64,000 bases of DNA from CAUZWH01 sp965224275 (GCA_965224275.1 CBDCYR010000015.1:124001-188000); one strand, 5' to 3'; shown: positions 18,445 through 28,150, counted from the stretch's first letter. A program made the numbers and translations. Notes: a model not told the origin generated them from the letters alone.

Positions 18445-18515
18445 TATAATGTTCTCGGTGACCCCATTGGGGGCACGTGAAATTCTAACGCGTTGATCTA
18501 ATCGTATTTCACGTG
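18445..18515 (+). promoter_or_regulatory. putative dnaE promoter with a CACGTGAAAT inverted repeat
   Basis: A TATAAT hexamer is at 18445-18450. Downstream of it a 10-bp perfect inverted repeat is formed by CACGTGAAAT (18474-18483) and ATTTCACGTG (18506-18515), with 22 bp between them. The repeat lies between the likely transcription start and the dnaE ATG (18525). It could be an operator or a 5'-leader hairpin. Confidence 0.4.
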
Positions 18516-18524
18516 AGATTGCCG

Positions 18525-21500
18525 ATGACGCACGCAGACTACGTCCATCTTCGCGTCCACTCGGCCTATTCCTTATCCGAAGGCGCGTTACGCATTCCCG
18601 AAATCGTTTCGCTGTGCCAGCAAAATGCGATGCCGGCCGTCGCCGTCACCGATAGCGGGAACATGTTTGGCGCCCTGGAATTCTCAGTCGCCTGCCAGCG
18701 CGGTGGTGTTCAGCCAATCATCGGGACGTTGCTTTACATTGCCGAGCCCACCGACAATGGCCGCCAACCCGACGCCTATCCCATCCTTCTCCTCGCACAA
18801 AACGCGATTGGCTACGGCAATCTACTCAAACTGTCGAGCAAGGCCTTTCTCGAAACGGTCGAACACGACAGGCCCCATGTGACGGTTGCCGGCCTGCAGG
18901 TGCATGCCGAAGGTGTGTTGGCATTGACCGGTGGGGCAGACGGAATATTTGGCCGTTTGATCGAGGACGGGCGCGGCGCGGCGGCTGAGAGGTTGTTTGC
19001 CGACTTCCTCAAGATTTTCCCTGGCCGGCTTTATGTCGAGTTGCAACGTCACGGCGTCGCTGCGGAACAACGCACGGAACCGATCTTCCTGGACTGGGCA
19101 TACCGATTCGAGGTGCCCTTGATCGCAACCAACGACGCGTTTTTTCCCGCCGCCGAGATGTATGAGGCGCATGATGCTCTCATCTGCATCGCCGATGGTG
19201 CTTATGTGGATCAATCCGATCGTCGGCGCCTGACCCCGGATCACTATTTCAAGACCGCAGCTGAAATGCGCGAATTGTTCGCCGATTTACCGGAGGCGAT
19301 CGACAACACCCTGGTCGTGGCCAAACGTTGCGCTGTTGCGTCGCCCGAGCGCCCGCCGATCATGCCCCGGTACAACTCGTCAGGTGATCGCGATGAAGCC
19401 AACGAACTAACCGACCTTGCCGAAGATGGCTTGCAGCAGCGGCTCGAAGCGCACGTCTTTGAAGAAAACTTAAGTGACGCGGAACGCCAGGCCAAAGCGC
19501 GTCCTTATCGCGAGCGGTTGGCGTATGAGCTCCAGGTAATCGTAGATATGGGGTTCGCCGGCTATTTTCTGATTGTTGCGGATTTCATTCGCTTTGCGCG
19601 CGATCAGGGCATCCCGGTTGGACCCGGTCGAGGATCGGGTGCTGGTTCGGTGGCGGCGTGGTCGCTCGCGATTACCGATCTCGATCCGCTTCCATTCGGC
19701 CTAGTTTTTGAGCGTTTTCTGAACCCCGATCGCGTGACGATGCCGGATTTCGACATCGATTTTTGCCAAGACCGTCGCGACGAAGTGATTGACTACGTTC
19801 AACGGAAATACGGAAGCGACCGTGTCGCGCAAATTATAACATTTGGAAAGCTACAAGCCCGTGCGGTGCTCCGAGACGTCGGCCGGGTCTTGCAAATGCC
19901 ATATAGCCAGGTCGATCGCCTGTGCAAGATGGTCCCCTACAACCCCGCCAATCCGGTCTCGCTCGATCAGGCAATTGAGGGAGAACCCCGCCTGCAGGAA
20001 GCGCGCGACAGCGACCCTCGTGTCGCAAAACTGCTCGAAGTTTCCCGTCGTCTGGAGGGGTTGTACCGTCATGCCTCAACCCATGCCGCGGGTGTTGTTA
20101 TTGGTGATCGGCCGCTCGACGAATTGGTCCCCCTCTATCGAGATCCGCGTTCTGAGATGCCGGTGACTCAGTTTTCAATGAAGTATGCCGAAGCAGCGGG
20201 ACTAATAAAATTTGATTTCTTGGGCCTCAAAACGTTGACCGTCCTCGAGCGCGCGCGTCAGCTCGTGGCCGTCCGTGGGGTCGACCTCGATCTGGCGAAA
20301 CTTCCGCTCGACGACGAGGCTGTTTATGGAATGCTGGCGTCCGGCGAAACGGTGGGCGTATTCCAGTTTGAAGGCTCCGGAATGCGAGACCTGCTGCGCG
20401 AAGCGCAGCCGAGCTATATCGAAGACCTCATTGCCCTGGTCGCTTTGTTTCGGCCCGGTCCGATGGAGAATATTCCCAAATATATCGCCTGCAAACATGG
20501 GCGCGAGCAGCCAGAGGTCTTGCACGATCTCATCGAGCCGGTCGTCCAAGATACCTACGGCGTCATAATCTACCAAGAACAGGTCATTCGAATTGCGCAG
20601 GTCTTTGCCGGGTTCACGCTGGGTGAGGCCGACTTACTTCGATATGCCATGGGCAAAAAAGTGAAGTCCGAGATGGCCGCTCAGCGCGAGCGATTTATCA
20701 ACGGCGCCATCGAAAAAGGCGTTAGTCGCGATCGTGCTGCTTATGTCTTTGATTTAGTTGATAAATTCGCAGGTTATGGCTTCAACAAGGCGCATTCGAC
20801 GGGCTATGCGCTGGTCGCCTATCAGACCGCTTGGATGAAGGTCCACTACCCACTCGAGTTCTTCGCAGCGACGATGAGCCTGGATCAGGGCAATACCGAT
20901 AAGCTCAATGTTTTCCGCCGCGAGCTCCATCGGTTGGGAATTGTGCTTCGCCCGCCCGACATCAATAAGTCCTTTGTGGACTTCGCGGTTGAACGAGATG
21001 GCGGCGATACGGTCTCGCTCCGCTACGCCCTTGCGGCAGTTCGCAATGTTGGCCGCGCCGCGATGGAAGCTCTCGTTGCTGAGCGCGAAGCGAACGGACC
21101 ATATGAAAGCATCGCTGACCTGTCGACCAGGCTAGATGCCCACATCTTGAACAAGAGACAATTGGAAAACCTGGCCTGCGCGGGGACTTTTGATTCGCTT
21201 AATGAAGAAAGGGCGCGGGTCTTTGCTGGTGCTGACGCGTTGGTTCGGTTGGCGACGTCGGCAGCAAATGACCGTGAAAGTCAGCAGCAGAACTTGTTCG
21301 GTGAAGCCGGCGCCGTCGAAAGCGGATTCAGCCTTCCCGTGGCTGCCACCTGGCAACCCACCGAGAGACTAAGTCGCGAGTTTGCAGCTCTTGGGCTCTA
21401 TATGTCGGCACACCCGCTTGACGCTTACCAGCAAGAAATGAAGCGCCTCGGCGTCATGCCGATTTCAGATGTTGAAGCGCGCGTAAACGGAGACGGTCGG

Positions 21501-21983
21501 CGCTACAACGTTGCTGGCATCGTCCATAGCGTTCAGGAGCGACGTTCGGCGAGGGGAAATCGCTTCGCCCGTATCCAACTTTCCGACACCAGCAAAAGCT
21601 ATGAGATCACCGCGTTTTCCGAAGTGCTTGCCCAAGCCGGAGATCTGCTCGCGGAAGGCAATTTGGTGGTACTAACTATCGAAGCGGCGACCGACGGTGA
21701 TTTCCAGCGCTTCACGGCCCAATCGATCCAATCGCTCGAGCAAATGGCTGCTGAAACCGACGTCGGTCTTCGCATTTCGATCAGCGAAGCCGATGCGGTG
21801 AGCAAAATTAGAGGAATCCTCTACGAAAGTGGCCAGGGGAAAGGGCCGATCAACCTCGTACTAAAGCTCGACGATCGCAAAACTGAGGTCGACGTGGCGA
21901 TCGGCCAACGGTTTGCAATCTCGCCGATTGTTCGAGAACGCGTGCGAGACGTGCCGGGCGTTCGCGACGTGATTGATTTGTAG
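18525..21983 (+). CDS. dnaE: DNA polymerase III subunit alpha
   Basis: This is the replicative polymerase catalytic subunit, 1152 residues from the ATG at 18525. A GTG at 18513 in the same frame is possible but lies inside the inverted repeat. The PHP domain opens with HLRVHSAYSLSEGAL. The polymerase active site shows GPGRGSGAGSVAAWSL and the catalytic aspartates in PDFDIDFC. Fingers, a helix-hairpin-helix region and a C-terminal OB-fold (YNVAGIVHSVQERRSARG) follow. It is DnaE1 by length, not the error-prone ImuC/DnaE2. Confidence 0.96.
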   Translation: MTHADYVHLRVHSAYSLSEGALRIPEIVSLCQQNAMPAVAVTDSGNMFGALEFSVACQRGGVQPIIGTLLYIAEPTDNGRQPDAYPILLLAQNAIGYGNLLKLSSKAFLETVEHDRPHVTVAGLQVHAEGVLALTGGADGIFGRLIEDGRGAAAERLFADFLKIFPGRLYVELQRHGVAAEQRTEPIFLDWAYRFEVPLIATNDAFFPAAEMYEAHDALICIADGAYVDQSDRRRLTPDHYFKTAAEMRELFADLPEAIDNTLVVAKRCAVASPERPPIMPRYNSSGDRDEANELTDLAEDGLQQRLEAHVFEENLSDAERQAKARPYRERLAYELQVIVDMGFAGYFLIVADFIRFARDQGIPVGPGRGSGAGSVAAWSLAITDLDPLPFGLVFERFLNPDRVTMPDFDIDFCQDRRDEVIDYVQRKYGSDRVAQIITFGKLQARAVLRDVGRVLQMPYSQVDRLCKMVPYNPANPVSLDQAIEGEPRLQEARDSDPRVAKLLEVSRRLEGLYRHASTHAAGVVIGDRPLDELVPLYRDPRSEMPVTQFSMKYAEAAGLIKFDFLGLKTLTVLERARQLVAVRGVDLDLAKLPLDDEAVYGMLASGETVGVFQFEGSGMRDLLREAQPSYIEDLIALVALFRPGPMENIPKYIACKHGREQPEVLHDLIEPVVQDTYGVIIYQEQVIRIAQVFAGFTLGEADLLRYAMGKKVKSEMAAQRERFINGAIEKGVSRDRAAYVFDLVDKFAGYGFNKAHSTGYALVAYQTAWMKVHYPLEFFAATMSLDQGNTDKLNVFRRELHRLGIVLRPPDINKSFVDFAVERDGGDTVSLRYALAAVRNVGRAAMEALVAEREANGPYESIADLSTRLDAHILNKRQLENLACAGTFDSLNEERARVFAGADALVRLATSAANDRESQQQNLFGEAGAVESGFSLPVAATWQPTERLSREFAALGLYMSAHPLDAYQQEMKRLGVMPISDVEARVNGDGRRYNVAGIVHSVQERRSARGNRFARIQLSDTSKSYEITAFSEVLAQAGDLLAEGNLVVLTIEAATDGDFQRFTAQSIQSLEQMAAETDVGLRISISEADAVSKIRGILYESGQGKGPINLVLKLDDRKTEVDVAIGQRFAISPIVRERVRDVPGVRDVIDL

Positions 21984-22006
21984 CCAGTGGGTTTCCGCGA
22001 ATTAGC

Positions 22007-22168
22007 TTGCACAGCGCGGTATTGAGGGCTATTTAGCGCGCCGTTAGCCCAATACGAGCTAACAAATTCACACGCGGGAAGCGGCGCCCCGACAATGGGC
22101 TCCGATCCGGTGTCTTGCGCCAAGCCAGACCTCGTTCCCGCGGCGGAATAACCGGAGAAGGCTCGATC
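22007..22168 (+). promoter_or_regulatory. putative rpsB promoter and leader
   Basis: A TTGCAC hexamer (22007-22012) stands 17 bp before TATTTA (22030-22035), a plausible sigma-70 promoter. A transcript from there would have a leader of about 125 nt before the rpsB ATG. Long leaders before rpsB are common and can mediate S2 autoregulation, but no specific known structure was recognised. The ribosome binding site GGAGAAGG (22153-22160) is clear. Confidence 0.4.
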
Positions 22169-23050
22169 ATGACTCTACCAACGTTCACGATGCGCCAGCT
22201 ATTGGAGGCTGGCGTCCATTTCGGCCACCAAACCCATCGGTGGAACCCGCGGATGCAGCAATACATCTTTGGGGTTCGAAATGGTGTCCATATCGTCGAC
22301 TTGCAGCAAACTGTCCCGCTGTTGCACCGATCGCTCCAACTCGTGCGCGATATCGTTGCTGGCGGTGGCCGGGTGTTGTTTGTCGGAACCAAGCGGCAAG
22401 CGTCTGAGGCAGTAACCGAAGCTGCAAAGCGGTGTGGCCAATACTACGTCAACCACCGATGGCTCGGTGGCACGTTGACTAACTGGAACACCATTTCTAA
22501 ATCGATCAAGCGTCTGCGCGAATTAGACGATCAGTTATCGGGGGAAATTACCGGGTTGACGAAGAAGGAAACCCTGCGTCTGACTCGCGAACGGGACAAA
22601 CTTGAACGATCCCTCGGTGGAATCAAGGAGATGGGTGGCCTACCCGATATCCTGTTCGTCATCGATACCAATCGCGAGCACATCGCGATAGCCGAAGCTA
22701 AAAAACTCGGAATCCCGATCGCTGCAGTTCTTGACACGAACTCGGACCCGGTCGACATCGACCATCCGATACCCGGAAATGACGATGCTTCCCGCGCGAT
22801 CAACTTATACTGCGACTTGATCTCACGATCAGTTCTTGACGGTATTCAGGAAGAAATGAGCGCGTCGGGCGTCGATGTCGGGGCGTCTGAGGACGTTCCA
22901 ATTGTGGAACTGCCTGAACAGAGCGACGATGCGGGCGCGGCTACCGAAGCGGCGGCTCCGGAGGGTAATTCCGCCAACATCGATAGCGATCCGGTCGCGA
23001 GTACGGATCCCGAACCGGCTCCGGAGTCAGTTCCTACAACACCGTCTTAG
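22169..23050 (+). CDS. rpsB: 30S ribosomal protein S2
   Basis: It is a component of the small ribosomal subunit, 293 residues. The N-terminus LLEAGVHFGHQTHRWNPRM and the FVGTKRQA and LGGTLTNW motifs are those of S2. The ATG at 22169 is chosen over an earlier in-frame start (22115) because it has a strong ribosome binding site and the family N-terminus. The last ~55 residues form an acidic Ala/Pro/Ser-rich tail beyond the usual ~240-residue core, a feature seen in several alphaproteobacterial S2 proteins. Confidence 0.97.
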   Translation: MTLPTFTMRQLLEAGVHFGHQTHRWNPRMQQYIFGVRNGVHIVDLQQTVPLLHRSLQLVRDIVAGGGRVLFVGTKRQASEAVTEAAKRCGQYYVNHRWLGGTLTNWNTISKSIKRLRELDDQLSGEITGLTKKETLRLTRERDKLERSLGGIKEMGGLPDILFVIDTNREHIAIAEAKKLGIPIAAVLDTNSDPVDIDHPIPGNDDASRAINLYCDLISRSVLDGIQEEMSASGVDVGASEDVPIVELPEQSDDAGAATEAAAPEGNSANIDSDPVASTDPEPAPESVPTTPS

Positions 23051-23078
23051 TTGTTGTTTTACAACAGCTTAAAATAGT

Positions 23079-23092
23079 TTCCTCCGGAGGAA
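23079..23092. promoter_or_regulatory. palindromic Shine-Dalgarno of tsf
   Basis: The tsf ribosome binding site GGAGGAA (23086-23092) is the right half of a perfect 14-bp palindrome, TTCCTCCGGAGGAA. It is preceded by a short hairpin (TGTTG/CAACA, 23052-23066). The left half is complementary to the Shine-Dalgarno and could mask it, so it may tune EF-Ts synthesis relative to S2. Confidence 0.4.
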
Positions 23093-23098
23093 GTTGAC

Positions 23099-24022
23099 AT
23101 GGTTGAAGTAACCGCGGCGTTGGTAAAGGAACTCCGTGAGCGCACCGGCGCCGGAATGATGGATTGCAAAAAGGCGTTGATTGAAAGCGCCGGCGATTCG
23201 GAGGCCGCTGCCGACTGGCTGCGTGCCAAAGGATTGGCTGCTGCAGCAAAAAAGGCGGGCCGCGTCGCGTCGGAAGGGTTGATTGGCATCGGTTCGACCG
23301 ACACCGCAGCCGCGATTGTCGAAGTCAACGCTGAGACTGATTTCGTCTCCCGCAACGAATCGTTTCAGGATTACGTCAATTCGCTGGCCGAGCTTGCGCT
23401 CGATCATCCAAGTGCCGAAGCCCTAAACACAGCGATATTTCCCGGCACAGCGCACGACGTGGCGGAACAGAACACGCGGATGATTGCCACAATCGGCGAG
23501 AACATTACGATACGACGCGCGCTCGCGCTCAACGTCAAAAAGGGTGTCGTCGCGACATACACCCACAATACGGTCGCACCTGGTCTCGGTAAGATTGGCG
23601 TGCTTGTTGCTCTCGAATCGGAAGGTGATGCTGAGAAGCTCCGAGAGTTGGGAAAACAACTCGCCATGCATGTCGCCGCGACCAGCCCGGCCGCGGTGAC
23701 GGTCGCGGAGCTTGATCCCCAAACCGTTGGGCGAGAACGAAGTATTCTCGCCCAGCAGGCCGCCGATTCGGGGAAGCCGCCGGAGATCGTCGAGAAAATG
23801 GTCGAAGGGCGGTTACGCAAGTACTACGAGGAAGTAGTTCTCGATCAACAGACGTTTGTCATAGATGGTGAAAGTAAGATCGCGGACGTGATCGAAAATG
23901 CGGCGAAAGATCTCGGTAGCGCGATAACAATTGCCGGTTTCGTGCGCTACGGCCTAGGTGAGGGGATCGAAAAGCAGGAAACCGATTTCGCGTCTGAAGT
24001 AGCCGCGGCGGCCGCTAGCTAG
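23099..24022 (+). CDS. tsf: translation elongation factor Ts
   Basis: It is the nucleotide-exchange factor for EF-Tu, 307 residues. The N-terminal UBA-like module with RTGAGMMDCKKAL and the EF-Tu-contacting TDFVSRNESF motif are intact. It follows rpsB by 48 bp, as in nearly all bacteria, with a strong ribosome binding site in a palindrome. Confidence 0.97.
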   Translation: MVEVTAALVKELRERTGAGMMDCKKALIESAGDSEAAADWLRAKGLAAAAKKAGRVASEGLIGIGSTDTAAAIVEVNAETDFVSRNESFQDYVNSLAELALDHPSAEALNTAIFPGTAHDVAEQNTRMIATIGENITIRRALALNVKKGVVATYTHNTVAPGLGKIGVLVALESEGDAEKLRELGKQLAMHVAATSPAAVTVAELDPQTVGRERSILAQQAADSGKPPEIVEKMVEGRLRKYYEEVVLDQQTFVIDGESKIADVIENAAKDLGSAITIAGFVRYGLGEGIEKQETDFASEVAAAAAS

Positions 24023-24069
24023 CTCGTCGCCTCTCCGAGCATGATGGGAGCTGGGTGGACGGCGGAGTG

Positions 24070-24810
24070 ATGTCAACGACAAATAAACAGTCCACCTCCT
24101 ATGCCCGGGTCCTTGTGAAGCTTTCGGGGGAAGCATTGATGGGCCCCGAAGCCTATGGCATCAGTTCTGAAACCGTCAAAGACATTGCCCGTCAGGTAAA
24201 GCGGGTGCTTGACGATACCAGCGTCGAGCTTTGTCTGGTTATTGGTGGCGGCAATATTTTTCGCGGTATCTCAGGGGCGACGCAGGGCATGGAACGCGCC
24301 AATGCCGACTATATGGGCATGCTGGCGACGGTCATTAACGCACTCGCAACACAGGACGCGTTGGAGCAGGAGGGTGTTCCGACCCGCGTGATGTCGGCGA
24401 TACCCATGGCCAGCCTTTGCGAGCCCTACATCCGTCGCCGTGCCGTGCGTCATTTGGAGAAAGGGCGGGTGGTTATCTTCGCCGCCGGCACCGGAAATCC
24501 GTATTTCACGACCGATACGACGGCGGCATTACGGGCGGCCGAGATGGGTTGTGACGCGCTCCTTAAGGGAACTCAGGTTGATGGTGTGTACGACGCTGAT
24601 CCGCACAAAGTACCCGACGCCAAACGCTATGACAGACTGACCTACCTTGAGGTACTATCACGCGATCTTAAGGTGATGGATGCGTCCGCCATTAGTCTGG
24701 CGAAGGATAACGATATTCCTATTATCGTTTTTTCACTGCACGAGCCCGACGCGTTGAAAGATATTATCTCAGGGCACGGTGTTTGCACGGTCATCGATTC
24801 GGGAGTGTGA
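24070..24810 (+). CDS. pyrH: uridylate kinase
   Basis: It phosphorylates UMP to UDP with ATP. The amino-acid-kinase fold motifs are KLSGEALMG near the N-terminus, VIGGGNIFRG, and GTQVDGVYDADP. From the ATG at 24070 the protein has 246 residues. A GTG at 24055 in the same frame has a better-spaced Shine-Dalgarno and may be the true start, adding five residues. It is followed 3 bp later by frr. Confidence 0.95.
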   Translation: MSTTNKQSTSYARVLVKLSGEALMGPEAYGISSETVKDIARQVKRVLDDTSVELCLVIGGGNIFRGISGATQGMERANADYMGMLATVINALATQDALEQEGVPTRVMSAIPMASLCEPYIRRRAVRHLEKGRVVIFAAGTGNPYFTTDTTAALRAAEMGCDALLKGTQVDGVYDADPHKVPDAKRYDRLTYLEVLSRDLKVMDASAISLAKDNDIPIIVFSLHEPDALKDIISGHGVCTVIDSGV

Positions 24811-24813
24811 GCC

Positions 24814-25371
24814 GTGGCCGATCCAGACCTGTCCGACGTTGAACGCCGCATGGATGGCGCCGTCGAGGCTCTAAAACGGGAATTTGCGGGACTGAGAACC
24901 GGTCGCGCTTCTGTCAGTCTTCTCGAACCGCTGTCGGTTTCAGCTTATGGCGCGGAGATGCGTCTCAACGAGGTTGCGACAATCAACGCGCCGGAGCCGC
25001 GCCTCCTAACGGTGCAGGTATGGGACAAGGGTAACGTCGCGGCGGTCGAGAAAGCGATTCAGTCCGCCAATCTCGGCCTTAACCCGGCTGTTGATGGCCA
25101 ATTGGTACGCGTTCCAATCCCTGAACTTAACGAAGAACGACGCCAGGAATTAGCTCGCGTGGCCGCAAAATATACCGAGCAGGCGCGCGTTGCGATCCGA
25201 AACGTTCGCCGCGACGGCATGGACCGGCTCAAGAAGATGGAAAAAGACGGCGAGCTCTCGAAGGACGACCATCAATTGTGGTCAGACGAGGTGCAGGAGT
25301 TGACCGACGATAGGGTCAAGCAGGTCGATGACTTACTTGAGGCCAAGGGGGCGGAGATCGTTCAGGTCTGA
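24814..25371 (+). CDS. frr: ribosome recycling factor
   Basis: With EF-G it splits the post-termination ribosome, 185 residues. The family motifs ALKREFAGLRTGRAS, PEPRLLTVQVWD and the C-terminal long helix with RRDGMDRLKKMEKDGELS are present. The start codon is GTG. uppS begins 2 bp after the stop. Confidence 0.97.
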   Translation: MADPDLSDVERRMDGAVEALKREFAGLRTGRASVSLLEPLSVSAYGAEMRLNEVATINAPEPRLLTVQVWDKGNVAAVEKAIQSANLGLNPAVDGQLVRVPIPELNEERRQELARVAAKYTEQARVAIRNVRRDGMDRLKKMEKDGELSKDDHQLWSDEVQELTDDRVKQVDDLLEAKGAEIVQV

Positions 25372-25373
25372 TA

Positions 25374-26108
25374 ATGGAAGCAGCTCCTTCAACAAACGGC
25401 AACGCCCGACCACCGACCCATGTCGCAGTGATAATGGATGGAAATGGTCGCTGGGCGACCGCGCGCAGCTTACCTCGCATCGCCGGTCATCGGCGTGGTG
25501 CCGATGCGGTGCGAGTGGCAGTGGAGGGCTGTCGTGATCTTGGGATCTCCTACCTGACGCTTTACGCATTCTCATCTGAAAATTGGAAACGTCCACCCGC
25601 TGAGGTCGACGATCTGATGGGTCTGCTGCGCCTCTACCTGCGCCGGGAACTTGCCGAACTCGATTCCAATGGTGTTCGTGTCCGTTTCATTGGAGAGCGT
25701 GAGCAGTTGGCGCCCGACATCGTCGGCCTGATCGAGCACGCGGAGTCGACCACGTTGCACAACACCGCGTTGACCCTCGTTATCGCGCTTAACTATGGCA
25801 GCCAGGACGAAATTGTCCGGGCATGTGCATCAATTGCCGGCGACGTGAAGGCAGATCGCCTTTCCATCGCTAGCATCGACAAGGTCCTGTTTGCGAAATA
25901 TCTCGAAACCGACGGTATTCCCGATCCTGATCTTATTATCCGAACCAGCGGTGAGCAGCGATTGAGCAATTTTCTGCTTTGGCAGGCGGCGTACGCTGAA
26001 CTAATTTTTGTCGATACGAACTGGCCGGACTTCTCTCAGCAGACGTTAGAAGACGCGATTAACGAGTTCCATCAACGCGAGCGCCGGTATGGTGCTGTCG
26101 GCGGTTAG
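25374..26108 (+). CDS. uppS: undecaprenyl diphosphate synthase (cis-prenyltransferase)
   Basis: It extends farnesyl diphosphate to C55 undecaprenyl diphosphate, the lipid carrier for peptidoglycan and O-antigen. The catalytic Asp lies in VAVIMDGNGRWA, followed by the RIAGHRRGADAV helix. The C-terminal DLIIRTSGEQRLSNF and LIFVDTNWPDF are the isoprenyl-PP-binding region. It has 244 residues and overlaps cdsA by 20 bp. Confidence 0.96.
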   Translation: MEAAPSTNGNARPPTHVAVIMDGNGRWATARSLPRIAGHRRGADAVRVAVEGCRDLGISYLTLYAFSSENWKRPPAEVDDLMGLLRLYLRRELAELDSNGVRVRFIGEREQLAPDIVGLIEHAESTTLHNTALTLVIALNYGSQDEIVRACASIAGDVKADRLSIASIDKVLFAKYLETDGIPDPDLIIRTSGEQRLSNFLLWQAAYAELIFVDTNWPDFSQQTLEDAINEFHQRERRYGAVGG

Positions 26109-26910
26109 CGCCAAGGGTGGCATAGTCGCGCGAATCGTTTCCGCGCTGATTCTGGCTCCAATTGTCATTGGCATAACCGTTGTCGGCGGATGGGTATTTG
26201 CCGGCTTCGTCGTCATCGTCGCTTGGCTGATGACCTACGAGTGGGACCGTCTCACCGGCGGGACAGGGATTTCGGTCGCAGCTGCGGTTCAAGTCGTCGT
26301 GGCGACAGGCGCAATTGTCGCGACTCAACTGGCGGCGATCGATGTTGCGGCGATCTTGATCGGTGTCGGAGCTAGTCTCGTGCTGATTTGGGTGCTGCGT
26401 CAAAAACAGCGGCTGTTTTGGGCTGTTGTGGGGATCGCCTATGTGGCCATCCCATCAGCTGCGTTGGTCATGCTGAGAGGAGACGCTGAGCTCGGTCTTG
26501 GCATCGTGATTTGGATATTTGCGGTTGTATGGGGGACCGATATAGCGGCGTACGCGGCGGGTAGAATCCTTGGTGGGCCAAAGCTGGCGCGAATTAGTCC
26601 TAACAAGACATGGGCGGGCCTCACCGGTGGCGTCTTGACAGCAGCAGTCCTCGCCGCTGGTGTTGCGACTATGTTTGAATTGGGCTCGGCGGTGGTATTC
26701 GCAACCCTTGGCGCGGTTTGCGCGCTAATCTCTCAGGCTGGCGATTTGTTTGAATCGTGGGTTAAGCGTCGCTTCCATGTGAAAGACAGTGGTCGACTGA
26801 TTCCTGGCCACGGGGGAGTTCTCGATCGGGTTGACGGTTTGCTGCCGGTGGTCGTTACCGTAGCGATCGTAGCGGGGCTGCACCCGGAGGGTAATCTCGG
26901 ATGGCGGTAG
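26089..26910 (+). CDS. cdsA: phosphatidate cytidylyltransferase
   Basis: It makes CDP-diacylglycerol, the precursor of all phospholipids, at the inner membrane. The 273 residues contain about seven hydrophobic helices. The C-terminal CTP-transferase signature reads SQAGDLFESWVKRRFHVKDS followed by GRLIPGHGGVLDRVDG. The start at 26089 lies inside uppS and its stop lies 10 bp into dxr. Confidence 0.94.
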   Translation: MVLSAVSAKGGIVARIVSALILAPIVIGITVVGGWVFAGFVVIVAWLMTYEWDRLTGGTGISVAAAVQVVVATGAIVATQLAAIDVAAILIGVGASLVLIWVLRQKQRLFWAVVGIAYVAIPSAALVMLRGDAELGLGIVIWIFAVVWGTDIAAYAAGRILGGPKLARISPNKTWAGLTGGVLTAAVLAAGVATMFELGSAVVFATLGAVCALISQAGDLFESWVKRRFHVKDSGRLIPGHGGVLDRVDGLLPVVVTVAIVAGLHPEGNLGWR

Positions 26911-28085
26911 CCGCGCTCGATCGCTCCGGTGAATCCCGTTCGGTCACTATTCTCGGCTCGACCGGTTCGGTCGGCTGCAACACGATCGATCTCATCGAGC
27001 GCAATCGCGATGCATTTGTTGTTGAAGCGCTAACAGCACGGCGCAACGTCTCGCTATTGGCTGACCAGGCTCGGCGGCTTCGACCACGGGTCGCCGTTAT
27101 CGCCGATCCGTCCCTTTACGACGAATTGAAAGATGCGCTTGAGGGAACCGGTGTCACACCCGCCGCGGGCAGCGACGCGGTCATAGAGGCGGCGAGCTAC
27201 CCGACAGACTGGGTAATGGCCGCAATTGTTGGGGCCGCCGGGCTCGAGCCGACCATGGCGGCTGTTCGCCGCGGTGCGATTATCGCGCTTGCGAACAAAG
27301 AATGTTTGGTGTGCGCCGGCACGTTGATGACCGATCAGATAATGGACTGTGGGGCAACGGTCGTGCCGGTCGACTCGGAGCACAACGCAATTTTTCAAGT
27401 CTTCGATTTCGATCGGCCAGACAGCGTCGAAAAAATAACTCTTACCGCGTCGGGCGGCCCGTTTCGGACATTGGACATCGAAGCGATGGCTCATGTCACA
27501 CCAAGCCAAGCAATCGCTCATCCAAATTGGGAGATGGGGGCAAAGATCTCAGTTGATTCGGCGACAATGATGAACAAGGGGCTTGAGTTGATCGAGGCCT
27601 ATCATTTGTTTCCAATCAACGAAGATCAGATCGATGTCGTGATCCACCCGCAGTCGGTTGTTCACAGCATGGTTGCCTATATTGATGGTTCAACGCTGGC
27701 CCAGTTCGGCTCACCCGACATGCGCACGCCGATAGCATATTCTTTGGGCTGGCCGGCGAGGATGGCGGCGCCGGCGCCGCGTCTCGACCTCGTAAAACTT
27801 GGTCAGTTGACCTTCGAAGCCCCTGATAATAAACGTTTTCCTGCGTTGAAGCTGGCCCGCGAAGCCTTGCAAACCGGTGGCGCCGCACCTACTATCTTGA
27901 ACGCTGCCAATGAAATAGCGGTCGGTGGATTCCTAGCAAATAGAATAGCATTTCTTGACATCGCGCGGATCGTCGAACGCACTCTTGCGACGGTCGCACC
28001 AAGTAAGATGAGATCGCTTGGTGATGTACGGGAAGTCGATACACAAGCTCGAATGGTGGCGGAATCGCTGCTGAAGACTACATAA
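26901..28085 (+). CDS. dxr: 1-deoxy-D-xylulose-5-phosphate reductoisomerase
   Basis: It is the second enzyme of the MEP isoprenoid pathway, converting DXP to MEP with NADPH; it is the fosmidomycin target. NADPH-binding GSTGSVGCNTIDL is at the N-terminus. ALANKECLVCAG and the metal-binding PVDSEHNAIFQ follow, and ISVDSATMMNKGLELIEA is the substrate loop. It is 394 residues, full length. The position upstream of rseP and uppS/cdsA links isoprenoid supply to envelope synthesis. Confidence 0.96.
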   Translation: MAVAALDRSGESRSVTILGSTGSVGCNTIDLIERNRDAFVVEALTARRNVSLLADQARRLRPRVAVIADPSLYDELKDALEGTGVTPAAGSDAVIEAASYPTDWVMAAIVGAAGLEPTMAAVRRGAIIALANKECLVCAGTLMTDQIMDCGATVVPVDSEHNAIFQVFDFDRPDSVEKITLTASGGPFRTLDIEAMAHVTPSQAIAHPNWEMGAKISVDSATMMNKGLELIEAYHLFPINEDQIDVVIHPQSVVHSMVAYIDGSTLAQFGSPDMRTPIAYSLGWPARMAAPAPRLDLVKLGQLTFEAPDNKRFPALKLAREALQTGGAAPTILNAANEIAVGGFLANRIAFLDIARIVERTLATVAPSKMRSLGDVREVDTQARMVAESLLKTT

Positions 28086-28150
28086 TCGTTAGCGAGGGAC
28101 GGCCGAAATTGCGGGTCGTTACTGCACTCTTAGGCAAATGAGGTAGGTTT

